Below are positions 8,633 through 16,659 of a stretch of DNA of 64,000 bases, piece by piece; position 1 is the first letter of the stretch; the number at the start of each line of letters is the position of its first letter. This DNA is from Phaeobacter sp. B1627 (GTDB lineage Bacteria; Pseudomonadota; Alphaproteobacteria; Rhodobacterales; Rhodobacteraceae). The notes below the pieces were generated by a model that was not told the origin of the DNA, made no database searches, and saw only the letters and a list, made by a program, of their open reading frames with translations. The translations under genes were made by a program, and so were the position numbers. The stretch lies in the NCBI RefSeq assembly GCF_006265095.1, contig NZ_VCNK01000028.1, positions 1 through 64,000 of the forward strand, read 5' to 3'.

Positions 8633-9442
8633 TCAGATGTCGATGGTTACCTCGGGCAGATCCAGCGCCTTCATCATGTCCCGCAATTCCTGGCGGGCTG
8701 CGATATTTGAGATGTTGAGCTGCTTGACGCCGACGTCCTTCAGGTCAAGGAGCGTCAGCCCGCGCGGAAACAATTCGCGAAAGACCACCCGTTCGGAAAA
8801 GCCGGGAGCGACACGAAACCCGATGCGCTTTGACAGCATCTTGATGGCGCGTTCCATCTTTTCCTTGTTGACCATCCGCTGTGTCCCGACCCGGTTGCGG
8901 ATCACGATCCAGTCGATCGGTGGCAACCCTGCCTGCGCGCGCAATTGCCGCGCGTTCCAGACCATCTCTGAATAGACCGAAGGGCCTTTGATCTTTTCCC
9001 CCTTGTCGTCCGTATGGGCAAGGAGGTCAAAATCCACAAAGCTGTCGTTCAGAGGGGTGATCAGCGTATCCGCCAGCGAATGGGCCACCTGGCTCAACCG
9101 GGTGTGGGAGCCGGGGCAGTCGATCAGGATGAAGTCGTAGGCCGGCTCCAATTCAGAGATCGCAGCCGACAGGCGCAGGTCATAGATGTTCTCTCCTGGC
9201 TGCAGCGTATCCGGGTCTATCTCGGGCAGCTCGTGTAGGGACACCATGGGAAGGGTCACGTTGGAGGCCGCGATGAAGGCCAGTCGGTTCTCCAGATACC
9301 GCCCGAGCGAGCGTTGACGCAGGTCGAGGTCAAGTCCCGCCACTTTGTAGCCCATCCGGGCCAGAGTTGTGGCCACATGCATGGAGACGGTTGATTTTCC
9401 GGCACCGCCCTTTTCGTTGCCGACGACAATGATATGCGCCAT
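8633..9442 (-). CDS. mipZ: Division-plane positioning ATPase MipZ
   Basis: This 269-aa ParA/MinD-superfamily ATPase forms a gradient from the chromosomal origin/ParB complex and inhibits FtsZ polymerisation near the poles, placing the division site at midcell in alphaproteobacteria. The deviant Walker A motif KGGAGKST (residues 11-18) is followed by VAGLDLDLRQRSLGRYLENR, very characteristic of MipZ. The Walker B region LIDCPGSHTRLS is also present. Length is standard. It stands alone as a transcription unit, converging on the cyclase gene and divergent from nothing recognisable. Confidence 0.95.
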   Translation of the reverse strand: MAHIIVVGNEKGGAGKSTVSMHVATTLARMGYKVAGLDLDLRQRSLGRYLENRLAFIAASNVTLPMVSLHELPEIDPDTLQPGENIYDLRLSAAISELEPAYDFILIDCPGSHTRLSQVAHSLADTLITPLNDSFVDFDLLAHTDDKGEKIKGPSVYSEMVWNARQLRAQAGLPPIDWIVIRNRVGTQRMVNKEKMERAIKMLSKRIGFRVAPGFSERVVFRELFPRGLTLLDLKDVGVKQLNISNIAARQELRDMMKALDLPEVTIDI

Positions 9443-9660
9443 CTACAATGATCCCTTTGAAGCTGCACCTGTTTGCCAAGGCGCTCTTGTCTTTGCCGGG
9501 ACTATAGAGACCACGCGAATCAATGGAAAGCGCATAAGGCCCTGTATTAGAGCCTGATTCTCATCAAAGGCTTTGGCTGCGTGAATTCACGTCAGCGCAG
9601 TCGCGCCGCTGCGCCAAATTCCGCATGTGTTGCCGCATCCAGGGGGCGGTCCTCCTGCAG

Positions 9661-9730
9661 CAGGTCAAATGGAACAGGTCAAATGGAACAGGCCAGGTGG
9701 ATCAGACCAGGTGGATCAGGCCAGGTGGAT
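9661..9730. repeat. 14-bp tandem repeat, five units
   Basis: Two exact units CAGGTCAAATGGAA (9661-9688) are followed by three units of CAGGCCAGGTGGAT type (9689-9730, one base changed in the fourth unit). The array is non-coding, without spacers, so it is not a CRISPR. Unit number probably varies between strains. Confidence 0.9.
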
Positions 9731-9884
9731 CAGGGGAAGCGCTTCGGGCCGGACAGAGTCGGGGAGGGGCGCTGTCAGGTCGAGTTGCGTTGGGCCGAGT
9801 TGCGTCAGGTCAGGTGACGTCTGGCGCGCTGCAGGTGGTGAATCGGGGTGGCGGGGAGCGGGGGGCAACGGGTGCTGCAACGAA

Positions 9885-9909
9885 AAACGCCGCCCTGAGG
9901 GCGGCGTTT
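9885..9909 (-). terminator. Rho-independent terminator after rpmE
   Basis: An 11-bp stem (AAACGCCGCCC/GGGCGGCGTTT, 3-nt loop) followed on the minus strand by T residues, 28 nt past the rpmE stop. It ends the ffh-to-rpmE series. Confidence 0.85.
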
Positions 9910-9936
9910 CGTATCGTTTCGATCGGACGGGCCGGT

Positions 9937-10158
9937 TCAGAAACCGAGGCCTTCGTATTTCTTTTTGAACTTGGAAACACGGCCACCGGCATCCAGCAGG
10001 CGGGAGGTGCCGCCGGTCCATGCAGGGTGGACCGAAGGATCAATGTCCAGCGCCAGCTGGTCGCCTTCTTTGCCCCAGGTGGAGCGCATCTGAAGGACGG
10101 TGCCGTCGGTCATTTTGACGTTGATGAAGTGGTAGTCGGGATGGGTGTCTTTTTTCAT
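9937..10158 (-). CDS. rpmE: 50S ribosomal protein L31
   Basis: This 73-aa ribosomal protein starts [19 protein letters not shown] and ends in KFKKKYEGL, typical of alphaproteobacterial L31. The paired cysteines of the zinc-binding form are absent, so this is the C-minus type. It follows rplS by 11 bases and is the last gene before a strong terminator at 9885-9909. Confidence 0.96.
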   Translation of the reverse strand: MKKDTHPDYHFINVKMTDGTVLQMRSTWGKEGDQLALDIDPSVHPAWTGGTSRLLDAGGRVSKFKKKYEGLGF

Positions 10159-10169
10159 GATACCACTCC

Positions 10170-10541
10170 TCAGGCTTTGGCTTTGTAGTGCGCGTCTTCG
10201 GCAATACGTGCGGATTTGCCACGGCGCGAACGGAGGTAGTAGAGCTTGGCGCGGCGGACACGGCCACGGCGCACAACCTCGATGGATTCGATGTTGGTCG
10301 AGAACAGCGGGAACACACGTTCCACGCCTTCACCGAAAGAAATCTTGCGGACCGTGAAGGAGCCGGCGATGCCGGAACCATTCTTGCGGCTGATGCAGAC
10401 GCCTTCGTAGGCCTGCACACGGGTCCGGGTGCCTTCGGTCACTTTGTAGCCGACGCGGATGGTGTCACCGGCTTTGAAGTCGGGGATGGTTTTCCCCAGG
10501 GCGGCGACTTGCTCCGCCTCCAGTTGTGCGATCAGATCCAT
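10170..10541 (-). CDS. rplS: 50S ribosomal protein L19
   Basis: This 123-aa protein lies at the 30S-50S interface. The sequence [21 protein letters not shown] and the basic segment [16 protein letters not shown] are typical L19. The start at 10541 ([10 protein letters not shown]) is fixed by AAGGAG 8 bases upstream. The frame stays open upstream with an ATG at 10613 that would add 24 residues, but it has no ribosome-binding site and no counterpart in the family. In most bacteria rplS directly follows trmD. Here an MFS/MerR pair intervenes, so rplS-rpmE need their own promoter upstream of 10541 or long read-through. Confidence 0.96.
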   Translation of the reverse strand: MDLIAQLEAEQVAALGKTIPDFKAGDTIRVGYKVTEGTRTRVQAYEGVCISRKNGSGIAGSFTVRKISFGEGVERVFPLFSTNIESIEVVRRGRVRRAKLYYLRSRRGKSARIAEDAHYKAKA

Positions 10542-10866
10542 CTGATCTTCTCCTTTGCTGCTCGTGGTTTTGTCCACGAAGTTCGTATGATCCTCAGCGC
10601 TCGTGGTCTTCATCGGGTCCGCGCGGGGTTCAGGGAACCACATGCGCCCGCCAGAGTTGAGGTCTCGTTGCTTGTCGGCGCCGTCGGTAGTGCAGGACTG
10701 CTGAAGAAAGCAGGCTTGGGCAATACAAAACGGGTCCGGGCGACTCAAACAGAGCCTCGGACGCGCGGTGAATAGTCCAGATAGGCCCTGTTTGCAAGTC
10801 TCTTCCGCAGGCCCCGGTGCCACCAGGCAGAGCCGGTGCCACCAGACAGAGACAGGGGAAGGCGGC
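10542..10866. other. Intergenic region upstream of rplS
   Basis: About 325 bases. It should hold the rplS-rpmE promoter, which I cannot place with confidence. It contains a small hairpin (CGTGG/CCACG, 10563-10578) close to the rplS start and a 19-bp tandem duplication (10814-10832 and 10833-10851, one mismatch) 16 bases beyond the stop codon of the MFS gene. Confidence 0.6.
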
Positions 10867-12069
10867 TCAGGCCCGGAGCCGGAAAGGGAGCGACCGCAAG
10901 CGTATAACAAGGGCGGCCCCCGCGCAAACCCCGAGCGGCAGTACAATGGCAAGGAACAGTCCGGAATAGCCGAGGACCCGCAGGATTGGCAGGCTCAGCA
11001 AGGGCGAGGCGATCTGCCCGAGAAAGACCGATGTGGTCATGACCCCGGCGGCCCGTCCGCGTCGTGAGGGGGGCGCGGAATTCAACGCGATCTCATTGAA
11101 GTTGGGGGATACGATCGCAAAGCCGAGCCCGACCAGACCCGCACCGGCATAGATGGCGCGCAATTCGGTGGCCTGCGACAGGGTCAACATGCCCCCGCCC
11201 ATCAGGCTGAACCCCAGCGCGAAGAGGCCGGAGTGCCCCAGTCGCGGTTTCCACCTGGCATAGCGCGTGGCCACCAGTGCCCCTGCGAGGGTCAACGTGC
11301 CGAGAACGCTCCCGATTATGGCGGTATTGGTCACGCCGAGGCCCGATATGAAGTAGGGCAATTGCGTGGGCATGGTGAAGAAACACAGCGTCGTCAGCAT
11401 CTGCAGCGCCGCCATCGCCCAGAGACCGCGCCCAAGGGCCCGGTCGCCTGCATCCTGCGTGGTTGGGCGCGGGCGGGGGAGGTCAGAGCGCGCGCGGACG
11501 GGCAAGGCGCGCCAGAGAAACGGCAGCATCACGAGGGCGAGACCATGGATCGCAAAGGCGGAGTTGGGCGATATCACCGCCAAAGCGCCGGCCAGGGTGA
11601 TCGACACGAACCCACCGATATTGCGGGCCGAGATCTGCAGGCCCAACACGACGGTGCGGGCGGCGCCCTCAAAGTAATCCGCGATCAGGACCGTCTGCGC
11701 GGTCATGATCAGGGCCACCGCAGCCCCCAACGCAAACCTGCTCAGCAACAGGGCGGGCAGACTGTGCAACAGCACGCCGCTGCATCCCGCGATCGCGAAC
11801 AGCCCGACGCCGAGCAGCAGGAGCCTTCGGGGCGCGCTCCGGTCGGCCAGCAGGCCCGCCCAGCCTGCGAGCAGGACCACGGCAACCGACGGGGCGGGGA
11901 TCAGCATCCGGGTCAGCAGCGCCGCCTGCGGGTGGTGGGCAAAACGGGCTTCCAATCCCGGCAGGGCCGGGCTGATGGCGGCATTTGCCATGGTCGTCAG
12001 GGTTGCCGCCAGCAAGAGCGCCACCGCGCGACGGTCGCGCAGCACAGAGCGGGAGGGATGGACGGACAT
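10867..12069 (-). CDS. MFS transporter
   Basis: This 400-aa major facilitator superfamily protein has about 12 predicted membrane helices and the family signature between helices 2 and 3 ([18 protein letters not shown]). It belongs to the drug/metabolite efflux type; the substrate is unknown. It is divergent from a MerR regulator across a 19-bp-spacer promoter, which points to inducible efflux of a toxic compound. The pair sits between trmD and rplS, an interruption of a normally conserved ribosomal order, consistent with later insertion. Confidence 0.88.
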   Translation of the reverse strand: MSVHPSRSVLRDRRAVALLLAATLTTMANAAISPALPGLEARFAHHPQAALLTRMLIPAPSVAVVLLAGWAGLLADRSAPRRLLLLGVGLFAIAGCSGVLLHSLPALLLSRFALGAAVALIMTAQTVLIADYFEGAARTVVLGLQISARNIGGFVSITLAGALAVISPNSAFAIHGLALVMLPFLWRALPVRARSDLPRPRPTTQDAGDRALGRGLWAMAALQMLTTLCFFTMPTQLPYFISGLGVTNTAIIGSVLGTLTLAGALVATRYARWKPRLGHSGLFALGFSLMGGGMLTLSQATELRAIYAGAGLVGLGFAIVSPNFNEIALNSAPPSRRGRAAGVMTTSVFLGQIASPLLSLPILRVLGYSGLFLAIVLPLGVCAGAALVIRLRSLPFRLRA

Positions 12070-12103
12070 GAGGATCTCCTTGCCATGAACGGATCTGGCA
12101 GGC

Positions 12104-12134
12104 AGGCTACGAATTCAAGTCAGCTTGAGGTCAA
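12104..12134 (-). promoter_or_regulatory. MerR-type promoter with 19-bp spacer driving the MFS gene
   Basis: On the minus strand TTGACC (-35, 12134-12129) and TAGCCT (-10, 12109-12104) are separated by 19 bases. The spacer contains the dyad TCAAG-CTGA-CTTGA (12128-12115). An overlong spacer with a central dyad is the hallmark of MerR-family activation by DNA untwisting; the dyad resembles a SoxR box. Confidence 0.7.
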
Positions 12135-12136
12135 GG

Positions 12137-12559
12137 ATGAAGTTGCTGGATATCGCGACGGTCGCAGAGCGCAGCGGTCTGAAGCCGTCAACACTCAGGT
12201 ACTACGAGGAAAAAGGTCTGATCCATGCTCTGTCTCGGCACGGTCTCAGGCGGCAGTACGGGCCTGAGGTGCTGCAGCAATTGGCGCTTGTGGCGATGGG
12301 CAAGATGGCCGGATTCGCACTTGATGAGATCGCGGCGATGTTCGGCCCTTCGGGGCGGCCGGAGGTGCCGCGTGCAGATCTGCAGGCGCGGTCGGATGCG
12401 ATGCTGAAGCAGGCCCGCCAATTGGAGGTCCTGGCGCAGATGCTGCGGCACGTGGCGGATTGCCCGGAGCCAAACCATCTGGAATGCGGCAAATTCCAGA
12501 AGCTGCTGCGGCTCGCCACCAAGGCACAGAAGCGGGCGGGGCGAACCGCGCGCGGCTAG
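12137..12559 (+). CDS. MerR-family transcriptional regulator
   Basis: This protein of about 140 aa has an N-terminal MerR winged helix (KLLDIATVAERSGLKPSTLR followed by YYEEKGLI), a dimerisation helix and a C-terminal Cys pair in DCPEPNHLECGKF that could bind metal or sense redox or thiols. It is not SoxR: the CxxCxC iron-sulfur cluster motif is absent. I start at 12137, where GAGG lies 6 bases upstream. It is divergent from the MFS gene and probably activates it. Its stop codon overlaps the trmD stop on the other strand in the palindrome CTAG (12556-12559). Confidence 0.87.
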   Translation: MKLLDIATVAERSGLKPSTLRYYEEKGLIHALSRHGLRRQYGPEVLQQLALVAMGKMAGFALDEIAAMFGPSGRPEVPRADLQARSDAMLKQARQLEVLAQMLRHVADCPEPNHLECGKFQKLLRLATKAQKRAGRTARG

Positions 12560-13374
12560 TCGTCCCGGGACTGACGCTGTTGATAGGCCTGCCAGAGGTC
12601 GGGGCGGCGCGCCTTGGTGATCTCCTCGCTCATCTGGCGGCGCCAGTCGGCGATCTTGCCGTGATGGCCCGACATCAGCACCTCGGGGATCTGGCGTCCC
12701 TGCCATTCTGCGGGGCGGGTATATTGCGGATGTTCCAGCAGACCGGAGGAAAAGCTCTCCTCCTCGGTGGAGGCCTGATTGCCAAGCACGCCGGGGATCA
12801 GGCGCACGGTGGCGTCGATCAGGGCCTGCGCGGCCAGCTCGCCGCCGGTCATCACGAAATCGCCGAGGCTGACCTCCATGATGCCGTAGTGTTCCAGCAC
12901 CCGCTCGTCGACCCCTTCGAAACGGCCACACAGCAGGGTCATCCCGTCGCAACGGGCGAAGGTCTGCATCATGGCCTGATCCATCCGACGTCCGCGCGGC
13001 GACAGGTAGATCAGCGGCCAGTTGCCGCGGGTGCCGGTCCTGGCATGCTCGATCGCGTCTCCCAGCACATCGGCGCGCAGCACCATGCCGGCACCGCCCC
13101 CTGCGGGCGTGTCATCGACATTGCGGTGTTTGCCGATGCCGAACTGGCGCAGATCTATGGTTTCCAGCTGCCACAGCCCCTGCTGCAGGGCCTTGCCGGT
13201 CAGGCTCTCGCCCAATACGCCGGGAAAGGCGCCGGGAAAGAGGGTCAGGATCTTGGCCTTCCACACCCCGGCGAGGTCCGGCGTGTCGCGGATCAGGGCA
13301 CGCGGCTTCAGGGTGGCGCCAATCGAGAGGCGCCCGTGAGACTTCAGGGCTGGTTTGCGCGGAATATCGGTCAT
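12556..13374 (-). CDS. trmD: tRNA (guanine-N1-)-methyltransferase
   Basis: This ~272-aa SPOUT-class enzyme methylates G37 of tRNAs that read CNN and related codons, preventing frameshifting. The trefoil-knot motifs are clear: LSPRGRRMDQ, LLCGRFEGVDERV and the SAM-binding GDFVMTGGELAA. The start at 13374 (MTDIPRKP) gives the longer N-terminus typical of Rhodobacteraceae; an upstream ATG at 13410 is also open. It belongs to the rpsP-rimM-trmD series and converges on the MerR gene. Confidence 0.96.
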   Translation of the reverse strand: MTDIPRKPALKSHGRLSIGATLKPRALIRDTPDLAGVWKAKILTLFPGAFPGVLGESLTGKALQQGLWQLETIDLRQFGIGKHRNVDDTPAGGGAGMVLRADVLGDAIEHARTGTRGNWPLIYLSPRGRRMDQAMMQTFARCDGMTLLCGRFEGVDERVLEHYGIMEVSLGDFVMTGGELAAQALIDATVRLIPGVLGNQASTEEESFSSGLLEHPQYTRPAEWQGRQIPEVLMSGHHGKIADWRRQMSEEITKARRPDLWQAYQQRQSRDD

Positions 13375-13469
13375 GGCGATGTGATTGCCGCCCTTGTGGC
13401 GGCTTTGCAATAGTAATCTGCCCGGTCCTGTGATGCACCGCGTGGATGGCGCAGAGCTGCCGCAGAAAC

Positions 13470-13973
13470 CTAGAACAGCCCCTCGGGCGGGTCTGCCACG
13501 ATACGGCGCGCGCCAAGGTCAACAGTCGGCACGGCCGCCAGCGTAAAGGGCAGCAGCACGGTGCCCTTCAGCCCCGGCCCCTGCAGTTCCAGCAGATCAG
13601 CAGCCCCGTGATTCTGGACGGATTTGACCTGTCCCAACAGGGTGCCGCCGGTGTCATAGACCTCCAGCCCGATCAGATCGGCGTGGTAATATTCGTCATC
13701 CGGCAACGACGGCAGGCGGTCGCGCGGGGCATAGAGCTGCACGCCCTTCAGCGCATCGGCCTCTTCCTTCGTTTCCACTCCGGCCAGACGTGCGGCAAAG
13801 CCATTTTTCACCGCGCGGGTCAGGGCGAGCGCGTAGCGGGTCTTGCCGTCCTCGCTCAGAAGCGGCGAATAGTCTTCGATATCTTCGGGGGTGGCGCAAA
13901 AGCTCTTGAGCCGTATTTCGCCCCTCACACCGTAGGATCCGGCAATCGCGCCGACGCAGATGAGTTCGTCCAT
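13470..13973 (-). CDS. rimM: Ribosome maturation factor RimM
   Basis: This 167-aa protein binds S19 and helps mature the 3' domain of 16S rRNA in the 30S head. The N-terminal RimM beta-barrel ([21 protein letters not shown]) and C-terminal PRC barrel (about residues 93-165, ending VDPP-like segments) are present. It starts almost immediately after the small membrane ORF (stop at 13975) and precedes trmD. Confidence 0.95.
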   Translation of the reverse strand: MDELICVGAIAGSYGVRGEIRLKSFCATPEDIEDYSPLLSEDGKTRYALALTRAVKNGFAARLAGVETKEEADALKGVQLYAPRDRLPSLPDDEYYHADLIGLEVYDTGGTLLGQVKSVQNHGAADLLELQGPGLKGTVLLPFTLAAVPTVDLGARRIVADPPEGLF

Positions 13974-13974
13974 G

Positions 13975-14124
13975 TCACATCCGGCAGATCATGCCGGTCC
14001 CCGTTTCTAGTCTGCCCCAGTCGCCGCCCGCGACAGCGCAGCGGTCGCGCGCGCCACTGCGTTCATATAGCACCCCCGCGCCAAAGGCGATCAGGGTGAA
14101 GATCAGCATGCGGATCAACCCCAT
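13975..14124 (-). CDS. Small single-pass membrane protein, 49 aa
   Basis: An ATG at 14124 opens a 49-codon frame ending one base before the rimM ATG. The product has an N-terminal hydrophobic helix ([20 protein letters not shown]) followed by a short polar tail with two cysteines (DRC...GMIC). It fills the gap between bluB (ends 14131) and rimM exactly, which argues for a real gene. Similar small proteins with a YER motif after the helix and a C...GG.W...C tail are, from memory, common at this place in Rhodobacteraceae. Function unknown. Confidence 0.65.
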   Translation of the reverse strand: MGLIRMLIFTLIAFGAGVLYERSGARDRCAVAGGDWGRLETGTGMICRM

Positions 14125-14130
14125 AGCCGA

Positions 14131-14784
14131 TCAACGCGTCTCGACCGGCAGCGCGGCAAAGCGCTGTTCCCAGCCTTCCTGTTCCAGCTCCGGCGTGTCG
14201 GACAGACGTTCCGGATGGCCGATACAGACATATCCAACAAGGCTCCAGCCCTGTGGCACGTCCAGATCGCGCGACATCTGTTCGGGGTCCAGGATCGACA
14301 CCCAGCCAAGCCCGAGCCCCTCGGCCCTGAGGCTGAGCCAGAACAGGGTGATCGCAGTCACCACCGAGTAGCGGCGCATCTCGGGCATGGTCTGGGCCCC
14401 AAGCCCGTGGCCCTTTTCAGTCTCGTCATCGCAGTAAAATGCGATCTGCACCGGGGCATCGCGCATGCCGGACAGCTTGAGCCGGGCATAGGTCGCCGCG
14501 CGGTTCTCGCTGTAATCCGCAAGCGCGGCCGCGTTGGCGGTTTCAAAATTCTCCAGAGCCGCCGCACGGGCGGTCTCGCTCTCGACGCGGATAATGCGCC
14601 AGGGTTCGCTCAGCCCCACCGAAGGGGCCAGCGAAACGGCAGCGAGGCAGCGCGTCAGCACTGCCTCGTCCACCGGATCGGTGCGAAATCGCCGGACGTC
14701 CCGACGAAGCCGCATCAACAGGTCAAGCTCGGCGCGGAACGCTTCGGGGAAACACCCTTTCTGATCCACGCCGGGCCGTGTCAC
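14131..14784 (-). CDS. bluB: 5,6-dimethylbenzimidazole synthase
   Basis: This ~217-aa flavin-destructase of the nitroreductase fold cleaves reduced FMN with O2 to make 5,6-dimethylbenzimidazole, the lower ligand of vitamin B12. Typical BluB segments are RRDVRRFRTDPVDEAVLTRC, LAPSVGLSEPWRIIRVES, MRRYSVV and GLGWVSILDPE. The start is uncertain: GTG at 14784, five bases after the rpsP stop, is chosen; GTG at 14769 is an alternative. Its place inside the rpsP-rimM-trmD series is unusual, and it may share transcription with ribosomal genes. CobD and CobC for the same pathway lie at 33-35 kb. Confidence 0.92.
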   Translation of the reverse strand: MTRPGVDQKGCFPEAFRAELDLLMRLRRDVRRFRTDPVDEAVLTRCLAAVSLAPSVGLSEPWRIIRVESETARAAALENFETANAAALADYSENRAATYARLKLSGMRDAPVQIAFYCDDETEKGHGLGAQTMPEMRRYSVVTAITLFWLSLRAEGLGLGWVSILDPEQMSRDLDVPQGWSLVGYVCIGHPERLSDTPELEQEGWEQRFAALPVETR

Positions 14785-14788
14785 GGGA

Positions 14789-15157
14789 TTATTCCGCGTC
14801 TGCTGTGGCGTCTGCAGCCTCAGCCGCCTTGGCGGCTTTCTCGTCAGCGCGGTCCTGGGCTTTCTTGCCCGGGGTGCCCTTCTTGGGGTTGCTGCGGGCC
14901 GGCTTTTCACGGACGCCTGCGGCTTCCAGCATACGGGCAACGCGCTCGGTCGGCTGTGCGCCCTGGTCGAGCCATGCCTGCACGCGCTCCATGTCCATTT
15001 TCACGCGCTCTTCGCTGTCTTTCGGCAGCAGCGGGTTGTAGGTGCCCAGCTTCTCGATGAAGCGGCCGTCGCGCGGCATGCGGCTGTCAGCGGCCACGAT
15101 GCGGTAGAAGGGGCGTTTCTTGGAGCCGCCGCGGGCCAAACGGATTTTCATTGCCAT
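14789..15157 (-). CDS. rpsP: 30S ribosomal protein S16
   Basis: This 122-aa protein begins [20 protein letters not shown], the S16 signature. A lysine- and alanine-rich C-terminal tail of about 40 residues extends beyond the core, as in other alphaproteobacteria. GGAGAA lies 7 bases before the ATG at 15157. It starts the rpsP-rimM-trmD-rplS set. Confidence 0.97.
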   Translation of the reverse strand: MAMKIRLARGGSKKRPFYRIVAADSRMPRDGRFIEKLGTYNPLLPKDSEERVKMDMERVQAWLDQGAQPTERVARMLEAAGVREKPARSNPKKGTPGKKAQDRADEKAAKAAEAADATADAE

Positions 15158-15216
15158 GGTGTCATTCTCCTTTGATGGCGTTGAACGGGATGTCCTGATG
15201 TCAGGTCACATCCCGC

Positions 15217-15525
15217 CTATTCTTGGTGTTTCCTGTGATGGCGGATGACCTCATCGATGATGAAGTTCAAAAACGCCTTGGCGAATTCGGGGTCGAGGTC
15301 GGCCTCTTTCGCCAGGTCTTCGAGTCGTTCGATCTGTGCGGCTTCGCGCGTGGGATCGGACGGAGGAAGGTCGTGTTGCGCCTTGAGCATGCCCACTGCC
15401 TGGGTGTGCTTGAAGCGCTCTCCCAGGGTGTAGACGAGGATCGCATCAAGGCGGTCGATGCTGTCGCGGTGGCCTTTCAGCACCTCGGCGGCGCGGGCCA
15501 CAGGGTCGGTCGCAGGGTCGGTCAT
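15217..15525 (-). CDS. Chorismate mutase (AroQ type)
   Basis: This 102-aa all-helical single-domain enzyme converts chorismate to prephenate, the first step toward phenylalanine and tyrosine. The first helix HRDSIDRLDAILVYTLGERF and KHTQAVGMLKAQHDLPPSDP match the AroQ fold, with the R and K residues that bind the substrate carboxylates. The ATG at 15525 is only 4 bases beyond the stop of the GNAT gene upstream, so the two are co-transcribed. Confidence 0.9.
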   Translation of the reverse strand: MTDPATDPVARAAEVLKGHRDSIDRLDAILVYTLGERFKHTQAVGMLKAQHDLPPSDPTREAAQIERLEDLAKEADLDPEFAKAFLNFIIDEVIRHHRKHQE

Positions 15526-15529
15526 GGTG

Positions 15530-16135
15530 TCAGTCAATGGCCCATCCTTTTGGTTTGAACAGCGGGTCGGCGTAATGGCTGATTTCCATTTCGATCCCAT
15601 GTGCAAGCTGGCTGTCCCTGAGTTGCGCGGGCGTGGGGTGGCGATAGACCGCGTCATTGCCGTCGATGGTCTGCGCGTCATGGTCCTTTTTGGCGCCAAG
15701 GCGTTCTGCCAGACGGATCGAATCGAGGTTCTTCGGGTCGATGTAGCTGACCGCACCGTCCCAGCCCGCTTGCGTGTAGAGGTAATTCCGGGCGGCATGG
15801 GTGGCTTCCAGCGCATAGCCTTTGCCCGCCTTCTCCGGCCAGATGATCCAGGCGATTTCGCGCTCTGGCCAGCCCGCGGGCTGCCAGCCTCCGGCCATGC
15901 CGAGGGTTTCGCCTGTGGCCTTGTCGTGGATCATCCACATGCCAAAGCCACGGATCTGCCAGTGGCCGACCTCTGCCGCATAGAGCATCCAGGCCTCATA
16001 CGGGTTCAGTGGCCCGCCCATGAACCGCGCGCGATACGAGGTGAAGGTCGCCTTGAAGTTCGGGTAATCCTTTGCCTCGGGCCCACGCAGGACCAGACGC
16101 CCGGTTTCGATGACCGGGATGGCAGAAGCGGTCAT
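15530..16135 (-). CDS. GNAT-family N-acetyltransferase 1 (RimJ/RimL-like)
   Basis: This 201-aa protein has the GNAT layout of the RimJ/RimL group: N-terminal ETGRLVLRGPEAKDYPNFKA, acetyl-CoA-binding GKGYALEATHAARNYLY and the final IRLAERLGA. It is the third in transcription order of three tandem paralogs, each overlapping the next by 4 bases (ATGA). Substrates are unknown; protein N-termini or small amines are typical. It lies in the ffh-rpsP interval. Confidence 0.88.
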   Translation of the reverse strand: MTASAIPVIETGRLVLRGPEAKDYPNFKATFTSYRARFMGGPLNPYEAWMLYAAEVGHWQIRGFGMWMIHDKATGETLGMAGGWQPAGWPEREIAWIIWPEKAGKGYALEATHAARNYLYTQAGWDGAVSYIDPKNLDSIRLAERLGAKKDHDAQTIDGNDAVYRHPTPAQLRDSQLAHGIEMEISHYADPLFKPKGWAID

Positions 16136-16659
16136 GCCAGATCCTCTTGTTTCGGGTGACGCCAGATTTCGCAGGGCGTTCCGCGCAGGGTTCCGGTGGT
16201 CTCAAGCGTCGCGCCAAGCCGCTGGGCAAGCGCGCGCGAGCGATGGTTGTCCGGACGCACGTAGCTGATGACACCGTCGTGACCCTGATGCAGCGCCGCA
16301 TACCGGCGGGCCGCGGTGGCGGCTTCCAATGCGATGCCGCGGCCTTCGGCGGCGTCAAACACGGTCCAGCCCAGTTCGGGCTCCTGCCACCCCGGGGCAA
16401 AGATCACGCCGGCCCAGCCGACAAAGGCGCGCGTCGCCTTTTCGGTGATGTGCCAGAGGCCATGGTCGTTCAGCACCCAATGCCCCAGGCGCGCAACCAG
16501 CGCCTGCCATGCCCCGTCGAGGTCGCGGGGGCCGCCGACAAAATGGCTGCGCTCGGTCTCGAAGAAAGCGGCCATATGGGACAGGTCGCTGCCATGAGGG
16601 GCCCGCAGGATCAGCCGTTCGGTTTCGATCACCGGAATGGGGAGGGTCATCGCGGTCAT
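16132..16659 (-). CDS. GNAT-family N-acetyltransferase 2 (RimJ/RimL-like)
   Basis: This 175-aa middle member of the tandem trio begins IPVIETERLILRAPHGSDL and has the acetyl-CoA loop AEGRGIALEAATAARRYA and the closing segment ALAQRLGATLE. Its ends overlap both neighbours by 4 bases, so all three are translated as one coupled set. Sequence divergence from its neighbours suggests an old duplication with separate substrates. Confidence 0.88.
   Translation of the reverse strand: MTAMTLPIPVIETERLILRAPHGSDLSHMAAFFETERSHFVGGPRDLDGAWQALVARLGHWVLNDHGLWHITEKATRAFVGWAGVIFAPGWQEPELGWTVFDAAEGRGIALEAATAARRYAALHQGHDGVISYVRPDNHRSRALAQRLGATLETTGTLRGTPCEIWRHPKQEDLA

Larger units (their letters stand above)
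9443..9936. other. Intergenic region between rpmE and mipZ
   Basis: About 490 bases with no convincing gene. It holds a five-unit 14-bp tandem array (9661-9730), a run of degenerate GTCGAGTTGCG-like repeats (about 9776-9820) and the rpmE terminator (9885-9909). The mipZ promoter must lie in 9443-9600 but I cannot fix it. Confidence 0.7.

Noticed and set aside
9661-9730. Possible CRISPR array
   Set aside because: Units are 14 bp, directly adjacent with no spacers, and no cas genes are present.
10542-10613. In-frame N-terminal extension of L19 from ATG 10613
   Set aside because: The start at 10541 has a strong AAGGAG at ideal distance; the extension lacks a ribosome-binding site and has no family counterpart.
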